This document shows, piece after piece, positions 50,584 through 55,745 of a stretch of 55,745 nucleotides of DNA. The stretch lies in the NCBI RefSeq assembly GCF_001553455.1, contig NZ_BBOX01000161.1, positions 1 to 55,745 on the forward strand, given 5' to 3'. The position numbers and the translations under genes are program-made. The stretch's first letter is position 1; every line of letters begins with the position of its first letter. This DNA is from Streptomyces hygroscopicus subsp. hygroscopicus (lineage in GTDB: Bacteria > Actinomycetota > Actinomycetes > Streptomycetales > Streptomycetaceae). The notes below the pieces were generated by a model, which made no database searches, was not told the DNA's origin, and saw nothing but the letters and a program-made list of their open reading frames with translations.

Positions 50584-50688
50584 CGGCCTCCGCGGTGCGG
50601 CACAATCCCCTCTCGACACATGTCAGTTGGGCGGTGCCGCGCGACCCCGCGGCGCCGTGCGGTACGAGTGGACGACGGAGCGACCCGC

Positions 50689-51984
50689 GTGGCGGTGGAG
50701 ACGGCGGAGAACGCCACGACGGCAGAAGGACGGCATCCCCATGGGCACCCCCGTGGCCACACGGGCTGTGCATGCCCCCAGGGGGCCCGTGAGGGCCACC
50801 GGAGGGCCGTGGCCGCGTTCGTGGCCCTGCGGGAGCGTTTCGCGGCCGGAGAGGGCCTTCCCAAGGCTCTCGCCCACTCGGCCGGGGCGTCCCGGCAGTG
50901 GGTCTCGGACGAGCTGGCCCAGGCGGCCCGTTCGGTCGCCGACAGCGGCCGCGCCGAGACCTCGGCCTGGCGCGGCCGGGTCGGGCGGCGCACGGTGTTC
51001 GTGGTGTGGGGCGCGGTCGGGGTGCTGCTGATCGGCCAGCTGGCCACGGCGATCGGCGCGGGCTGGACGGTCGCGCGGACGGCCGGGCTCGCCGCCGCCG
51101 TGATCAGCGCCGCGCTGCTGACCCTGGCCGCCCGGCTGCACCACGCCGCCGGCGGCCCGCTCGCCCCGCTCATCGGCGAGGACAACCGCCTCTCCACCTC
51201 CCGTGCCGTCGCCGCCGCCTGGCTGCTGATCGCGGTCTTCGCGGTGCTGGTGCTCGGCCTCGAGCTGGCCGTGGCCCCCGGCGACCGGCAGCGGCTGACC
51301 AACGGACTGGCCCTCGGCCACGCCGCCGGGCTCCTTGCGGTCGCCGCGCTGACGTGCGCGGCCGCGGTGCTCGCGCGGCTGGTCGTGGCGGCCCGGGTGC
51401 GGGCGCAGCGGCTCCAGAAGGTGCGGGCCGTGCGCCCGCGCGCCGCCGATCTGCTCACCGACGACGCGGGCCGGGGCAGCCTCGCCGATGTGCAGTACGT
51501 CGTCGTCCACACCGTGGCCCTCGCCTTCACCGCCGTCCGCCTGGCCCGCGAGCCGTGGCGGCTGCCCGACCTGCCGTGGGGCCTGGCGCTGCTGGCGGCC
51601 GTCTCGGTGGTGATGTACCTGGCCGGGAAGTACGCGGAGGGCGGCCGGCCGACCGTGCTGTCCGTGGTACGGGTGCGCCCCGAGGAGGGCGCCATCGACC
51701 GCGACGCCCCGATCCGCACCGGCGACGACATCGAGATCCGCGGCAGCGGCTTCGTCCCGCCGGGCGCCCAGGACCCGGACCGGCTGGCCAAGATGGTCGT
51801 CCGCATCGGCACGGTGCACGTCCACGTCCCGCTGGTCCCGGTCGCCGGAGGCTTCGGCAACCCGACGGACACCGCGCTCACGGTGCCGGTCCCGGTGGAC
51901 GTGGAGCCGGGCCGGGTGGAGGTGCAGGTCGTGACGGCCTCGGGGGCGGAGAGCAACCGCTATCCCATCGACGTCATGGACTGA
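50689..51984 (+). CDS. Multi-pass membrane protein with C-terminal IPT/TIG-like domain
   Basis: The 431-residue protein has an N-terminal cytoplasmic part with a helix-turn-helix-like stretch (AHSAGASRQWVSDELAQAAR) and about six membrane segments between residues 105 and 315 (TVFVVWGAVGVLLIGQLATA, AAAWLLIAVFAVLVLGLELA). A soluble beta-sandwich C-terminus resembles an IPT/TIG fold (GDDIEIRGSGFVPPGAQDP, ending YPIDVMD). I do not recognise a function. GTG 50689 has GGAG nine bases upstream; GTG 50620 would add 23 residues that look non-coding. Confidence 0.78.
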   Translation: MAVETAENATTAEGRHPHGHPRGHTGCACPQGAREGHRRAVAAFVALRERFAAGEGLPKALAHSAGASRQWVSDELAQAARSVADSGRAETSAWRGRVGRRTVFVVWGAVGVLLIGQLATAIGAGWTVARTAGLAAAVISAALLTLAARLHHAAGGPLAPLIGEDNRLSTSRAVAAAWLLIAVFAVLVLGLELAVAPGDRQRLTNGLALGHAAGLLAVAALTCAAAVLARLVVAARVRAQRLQKVRAVRPRAADLLTDDAGRGSLADVQYVVVHTVALAFTAVRLAREPWRLPDLPWGLALLAAVSVVMYLAGKYAEGGRPTVLSVVRVRPEEGAIDRDAPIRTGDDIEIRGSGFVPPGAQDPDRLAKMVVRIGTVHVHVPLVPVAGGFGNPTDTALTVPVPVDVEPGRVEVQVVTASGAESNRYPIDVMD

Positions 51985-52081
51985 GTCGTTCCGGTCCACC
52001 GCTCCGTATGGTGTCGTCGGATGCGCGGCGAACGGGCGCGACCGGAACGGGCGCGGCGCCGCGACGGGAGAGGCGGGCGTC

Positions 52082-52654
52082 ATGAGGCATGCGGATCGTA
52101 CGGCCGGTTCGGGCACGGGGGGCAGCGGCGGCAGCGTGAACGGCGTGAGCGGCGTAGGCGGGCGGCAGCCGGCGGGCGTGCGGGCCACGGCGGCCCGTTA
52201 CGCGCTGCTGCCGCTGCGGATCTTCCTCGGGGTCACCTTCGTCTACGCCGGGATCGACAAACTCACCGACTCGGCCTTCCTGGCCGACTCGGGCGCGGGC
52301 TCGATCGGCGAACTGATGGCTCAGGTGCGGGACGGCTCGGCCGTGCCGTGGCTGGTCGACCAGGCCCTCAAGGACCCCACCGCCTTCGGTTACGCCATGG
52401 CCTACGGGGAACTGGCCGTCGGCCTCGGCACCCTGGTGGGCCTCCTCTCCCGGCCGGCCGCCGCCGGCGGCGCGCTGATATCGCTGAGCCTGTGGCTCAC
52501 GGTCAGCTGGCAGTCGGAGCCGTACTACTACGGCAACGACCTGGCCTATCTGATGGCGTGGCTGCCGCTGGTGCTCGCCGGGGCGCCGTATCTCTCCCTG
52601 GACCTCGCCCTCTCCAGGCGCCGGCGCCGGCAGGGCTCGCGGCTCTTCACGTAA
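52082..52654 (+). CDS. DoxX-family membrane protein
   Basis: The 190-residue protein has four membrane segments and the DoxX signature LLPLRIFLGVTFVYAGIDKL with EPYYYGNDLAYLMAWLPLVL at the end. A short soluble loop (IGELMAQVRDGSAVPWLVDQ) lies between the first helices. DoxX proteins are small redox-associated membrane proteins, in some cases terminal-oxidase partners. The first 28 residues are Gly/Ser-rich. The ATG at 52082 follows GGGAGAGG. Its neighbours give no clue to its substrate. Confidence 0.9.
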   Translation: MRHADRTAGSGTGGSGGSVNGVSGVGGRQPAGVRATAARYALLPLRIFLGVTFVYAGIDKLTDSAFLADSGAGSIGELMAQVRDGSAVPWLVDQALKDPTAFGYAMAYGELAVGLGTLVGLLSRPAAAGGALISLSLWLTVSWQSEPYYYGNDLAYLMAWLPLVLAGAPYLSLDLALSRRRRRQGSRLFT

Positions 52655-52800
52655 CGCCCGCGGCGCTTTCGCGGAGGGCGTGGCGCTTCACGGAGGGCAT
52701 CGTGCTTCCTGGAGGGGGCGGCGTTTCGCGGGGGCGTGGCGCTTCCTGGAGGGGGCGGCTCTCCGCGGGGGCGCGGCCGGGGCTCCGGGCCCCCGTCCCG
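52655..52800. repeat. Degenerate repeats between convergent DoxX and kinase genes
   Basis: About six variants of a 24-27-bp unit (GTGGCGCTTCACGGAGGGC, GTGCTTCCTGGAGGGGGCG, GTGGCGCTTCCTGGAGGGG) occupy most of the 146-bp gap, ending in a GC-rich run with a weak GGGGC/GCCCC hairpin before the kinase stop codon. Confidence 0.75.
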
Positions 52801-54678
52801 TCAGCTGATGATGCGGAAGCCGTCCTGGACCTCGTCGAAGATCGGCCGGTAGGTGTCCCAGTCCGCGTCCGGGGCGCTGAGGTAGATCGCGTACTCCTTG
52901 TCCCCCTCGTTGCCGAAGCCGAGGTCGATCGCCCGGAACATCCGGACCTCGCCGCGGAACTTGCACTCCCAGACCGCGGCGGGCATGCCCTGGTACTTCG
53001 TCTCCTGCAGCCGCAGCCGCTGGTAGACCGGGTACGCCTTCTTGAAGGCGTCCTCGACCTCCTCGAAGTGCTGGACCTGGTCGGCGGAGGCGAAGTCCAG
53101 GACGTTGATCCGCAGACCGGCCATCCGCGTGGGGTCGAGGTAGCGGACCTCCTGGGTGCGGTCGACCGTGTTGCCGTCGGGGTCGGACTTCTCCTGGCGG
53201 GACCAGCCGTCGGGGATGGGCAGGGAGAAGCCGAACTTCTTCTCGGTGACGATGTGGTAGCCCGACGGCGGGGTGTACGGCTTGGCCGGGGAGGCCGACG
53301 GCCTGCCCGGGGCGGAGGACTGCCCCGCGCCGTTCTTCTGGCCGTTGTCGTGGTCGATGCCGAACAGGTAGACGCCGCCCGCCACGGTCACCACCGCCAG
53401 GGAGGCCGCCGCGGCGGTCCACAGCGCCTTCTTGCGGCTCGTCCTGGGCCCCGGAGCGGGAGCGGGGGCGGGCGGGGACACCGGCGTCTGGGTGGTCGTG
53501 GCCGGTGTCGGGGCGGTCAACGGCGTGGCCGTGGGCGGGGTGTGCTGGGAGCCGGAGGTGTTCCCGGTGTCCGGGGCCTGGTGTGGGATCCGTGGATCCG
53601 GTGTGTGCGGTGTGCTCGGTGTGTGGGGAGTGTTCGAGGGGTTGTGCGGTGTGTTCGGTGGATTGTGCGGGGTGTGGCCAGAGTTCGACGGGTTCTGCGA
53701 AGTGTGGGGAGTGTTCGGGGTGTGCGCCGTCTGCGGGTGCCGGGCCGATGTCGTGGGCGCGTTCGCGCCGGTGGTCCGGCCGGTGCCGGTACCGGACTCC
53801 CGCCGCGTCGTCAGGTTCATCGTGGCGTCGAGTGACGGGGTCCGCAGCGACGTGGTCTCGGCCTCCGAGGCGGGCAGCCGCAGCGCCCGCTCGGTCTCCT
53901 CCGCCGAGGGCCGCAGCTCCGGCTCCTTGGCCAGCAGGCTCTCGATCAGCGGGGCCAGCGCACCCGCCTGCTTGGGCGGGTCCAGCGGGTCGACGGCGAT
54001 CGCGTAACCCGTCTCGATCGCCGTGGTCCGGCGGAACGGCGGCCGTCCCTCGACCGCCTGATAGAGCGTCGCCCCCAGCGCCCACAGGTCCGACGCGGGG
54101 CCGGGTTTGCGGCCCCGGACCCGCTCCGGCGCGATGTAGTCGATGGAGCCGACCACCTCGCCGGTCTTGGTCAGCGTCGAGGTGCCGGTGGCCATGGCGA
54201 TGCCGAAGTCCGTGAGCACGACCCGGCCTTCGGGCCCGAGCAGCACATTGCCGGGCTTGACGTCCCGGTGCAGCACCCCGGCCGCGTGCGCGGCGCGCAG
54301 GGCGGCGATCATGCCGCGGCCGATGCGGGCGGCCTCGTCGGGGGAGATCGATCCGCCGTCCCTGAGCAGGTCGGCGAGGGTCGTGGAGGGCACGTACTCC
54401 ATGACGATGCACGGCAGTCCGGCGTGGTCCACCACGTCGTGCACCACGACCACATTGGGGTGGTTGATACGGGCCGCGCTGCGCGCCTCGCGGCGGGTGC
54501 GTTCGTGCAGGGTCGTCAGCTCGTCCTCGGCGAGGTGCGGAGAGACGTGGAGCTGCTTGACCGCGACCTGGCGGCCCAGCAGTTCGTCCTCGGCGCGCCA
54601 CACCGTGCCCATGCCGCCGCGGCCGATCTTCTCGGCCAGGCGGTAACGTCCGGCTATCAGGTGGCCTTGGTCCGACAC
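52801..54678 (-). CDS. Transmembrane Ser/Thr protein kinase (Hanks type)
   Basis: The 625-residue protein has an N-terminal kinase domain: glycine loop KIGRGGMGTVWRA (about residues 19-31), VAVKQL lysine, catalytic loop GVLHRDVKPGNVLLG (about 131-145), TDFGIAMATG and SIDYIAPERVRG. All key residues are present, so it should be active. A Thr/Asn/Pro/His-rich repeat linker (TPHNPSNTPHTPST, about residues 310-375) leads to one membrane helix (KKALWTAAAASLAVVTVAGG, about 413-437). An extracytoplasmic domain of about 170 residues without PASTA repeats follows. GTG 54678 has GGGAGGGG seven bases upstream. The sensed signal is unknown. Confidence 0.93.
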   Translation of the reverse strand: MSDQGHLIAGRYRLAEKIGRGGMGTVWRAEDELLGRQVAVKQLHVSPHLAEDELTTLHERTRREARSAARINHPNVVVVHDVVDHAGLPCIVMEYVPSTTLADLLRDGGSISPDEAARIGRGMIAALRAAHAAGVLHRDVKPGNVLLGPEGRVVLTDFGIAMATGTSTLTKTGEVVGSIDYIAPERVRGRKPGPASDLWALGATLYQAVEGRPPFRRTTAIETGYAIAVDPLDPPKQAGALAPLIESLLAKEPELRPSAEETERALRLPASEAETTSLRTPSLDATMNLTTRRESGTGTGRTTGANAPTTSARHPQTAHTPNTPHTSQNPSNSGHTPHNPPNTPHNPSNTPHTPSTPHTPDPRIPHQAPDTGNTSGSQHTPPTATPLTAPTPATTTQTPVSPPAPAPAPGPRTSRKKALWTAAAASLAVVTVAGGVYLFGIDHDNGQKNGAGQSSAPGRPSASPAKPYTPPSGYHIVTEKKFGFSLPIPDGWSRQEKSDPDGNTVDRTQEVRYLDPTRMAGLRINVLDFASADQVQHFEEVEDAFKKAYPVYQRLRLQETKYQGMPAAVWECKFRGEVRMFRAIDLGFGNEGDKEYAIYLSAPDADWDTYRPIFDEVQDGFRIIS

Positions 54679-54802
54679 CGCTTTCCCCTCCCGCACACGT
54701 TCGATGCGACACGATAGCCGCCACGGTCCTTGGGGAGATCTCAGGGAAGACCTAGGGGCATACCGGATGCCGCAGGTGCGGCCGTGTTGTCACCATGGAC
54801 GC

Positions 54803-55745
54803 ATGACCGATGCACCCACCGTGGCGGACGAGGCCGAGACCGCCTCCGGTTCCCGCCCGTCACAGACGCCGCTCAGGCGCAGCCGTGACCACAAGGTGGT
54901 CTCGGGGGTGTGCGGAGGGCTCGGCCGGTACTGCGACCTGGACCCGGTGATCTTCCGGGTGGTGCTGTCGGTGCTGGCCGTCGCGGGCGGCCTCGGCCTG
55001 ATCGCGTACGGTTTCTGCTGGCTGCTGGTCCCGCTCCACGGCGAGGACGAGAACGAGGGGCGGAAGCTGCTCTCCGGGCGGGTCGAGGGCCCGGCGCTGA
55101 CGGCGCTTCTGGTGACGCTGGTGGGCTGTGGGCTGTTCCTGTCGATGCTCAACAACGGCAACGTCATGTCCTTCTCGTTCATGCTCGCCCTGGCGGCGGC
55201 CGGTGCGGCCTACTGGTCGCACCACCGCCGCCAGGCGGAGAGCGTGGGCGCGGTGGACCCGGCCACGGCCCAGGCGGTCGCCGACGCGCCGCCCGAGGCC
55301 AAGGCCCCGCCCACGCGGGGCGGCCCCGCCCCGTCCTGGTGGCGCGACCCGATCATCAAGGACGGTACGACCGGACCGCTCGGCTCCGCTTCGGGGCCGG
55401 GGTCCGGGCCCGGCTCCCGGACCGGTTATCTGTGGGGGCCGGACGAGGACCCGTACGACAAGGCGACGGCGAAGGCGGAGCGGTCCCGCCGGGTGCGGGA
55501 CCGGCCGTCGATCGGCGGCTGGGCCTTCCTGCTGGCGGTCGCCGCCGCGGTGGTGGGGGCGCGGGCGGCGTGGTCCTCCCATCCGCTGGGCACCAGCCTC
55601 GAGATCGGGTTCGCCTGCGCGCTGGGCGTCTTCGGACTCGCCCTCGTCATCAGCTCCCGCTGGGGCCGCGCCGGCTCCGGCACGGTGTTCCTCGCGGTGC
55701 TCACGAGCGCGCTGCTGGCGGGCGCGGCGGCCCTCCCCGACGAGG
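54803..55745 (+). CDS. PspC-domain membrane protein (truncated by window end)
   Basis: The 314 visible codons begin with ATG 54803. A PspC domain occupies residues about 27-85 (RSRDHKVVSGVCGGLGRYCD, LDPVIFRVVLSVLAVAGGLG). More membrane segments follow (ALTALLVTLVGCGLFLSMLN; FSFMLALAAAGAAYW; GWAFLLAVAAAVVGARAAW) and a final hydrophobic segment near the edge. Actinobacterial PspC proteins of this kind often sit next to a sensor kinase and LuxR regulator for envelope stress, but the right neighbour is outside the window. The gene is divergent from the Ser/Thr kinase. Confidence 0.88.
   Translation, partial: MTDAPTVADEAETASGSRPSQTPLRRSRDHKVVSGVCGGLGRYCDLDPVIFRVVLSVLAVAGGLGLIAYGFCWLLVPLHGEDENEGRKLLSGRVEGPALTALLVTLVGCGLFLSMLNNGNVMSFSFMLALAAAGAAYWSHHRRQAESVGAVDPATAQAVADAPPEAKAPPTRGGPAPSWWRDPIIKDGTTGPLGSASGPGSGPGSRTGYLWGPDEDPYDKATAKAERSRRVRDRPSIGGWAFLLAVAAAVVGARAAWSSHPLGTSLEIGFACALGVFGLALVISSRWGRAGSGTVFLAVLTSALLAGAAALPDE

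Overview
The window is 55.7 kb of very GC-rich actinobacterial chromosome, almost certainly Streptomyces. The signs are frequent GTG starts, extreme third-position GC, a DmdR1-type iron regulator, DtxR/SIS/PdxH/citrate synthase and aroQ/guaA neighbourhoods typical of the genus, an LAETG sortase substrate, and an ECF sigma/zinc anti-sigma pair. No rRNA, tRNA, CRISPR array, insertion sequence or prophage was seen. The content is mostly core-chromosome genes; the accessory character comes from local repeats and gene relics.

Layout. 1-9.3 kb: an acyl-CoA catabolic operon (AtuA-like protein, carboxyltransferase, biotin carboxylase/biotin carrier, acyl-CoA dehydrogenase, a 64-codon relic of an acyl-CoA ligase, enoyl-CoA hydratase, TetR regulator). 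9.4-11.5 kb: citrate synthase and pdxH, divergent. 12.3-15.5 kb: a PAS sensor protein, a SIS-domain protein and the iron regulator dmdR1. 16.3-19.0 kb: an alpha/beta-hydrolase-fold protein without its serine nucleophile, a lactate monooxygenase-type flavoenzyme and a small secreted SH3-like protein. 19.5-22.8 kb: an ABC exporter and a primase/polymerase-like protein. 23.2-29.2 kb: an HTH regulator, a proline-rich membrane protein, a substrate-binding lipoprotein, a conserved hypothetical and purU. 29.5-35.2 kb: anti-sigma/sigma pair, STAS protein and a two-component system. 35.8-40.3 kb: an XRE-TPR regulator divergent from a proline iminopeptidase and a secreted M64 metallopeptidase. 40.6-45.5 kb: a Ser/Thr kinase relic, succinic semialdehyde dehydrogenase, GMC oxidoreductase and LAETG surface protein. 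46.1-49 kb: a 24-codon ORF over twin hairpins, chorismate mutase with a Phe/Tyr leader peptide, and guaA. 49.1-55.7 kb: Uma2-family protein, adducin-like protein, IPT/TIG membrane protein, DoxX protein, Ser/Thr kinase and a truncated PspC protein.

Three things stand out. First, chorismate mutase is preceded by a complete candidate transcription attenuator: a promoter, a leader peptide rich in Phe/Tyr, a 12-bp terminator stem and a competing 8-nt complement. Second, many gene boundaries and inter-domain linkers carry their own private tandem repeat, and several of these are copies of the end of the adjacent gene (carboxyltransferase/biotin carboxylase junction, pdxH, SIS gene). Third, several proteins have lost expected catalytic residues or most of their length (acyl-CoA ligase relic, kinase relic, adducin-like protein, hydrolase with Ala for Ser).
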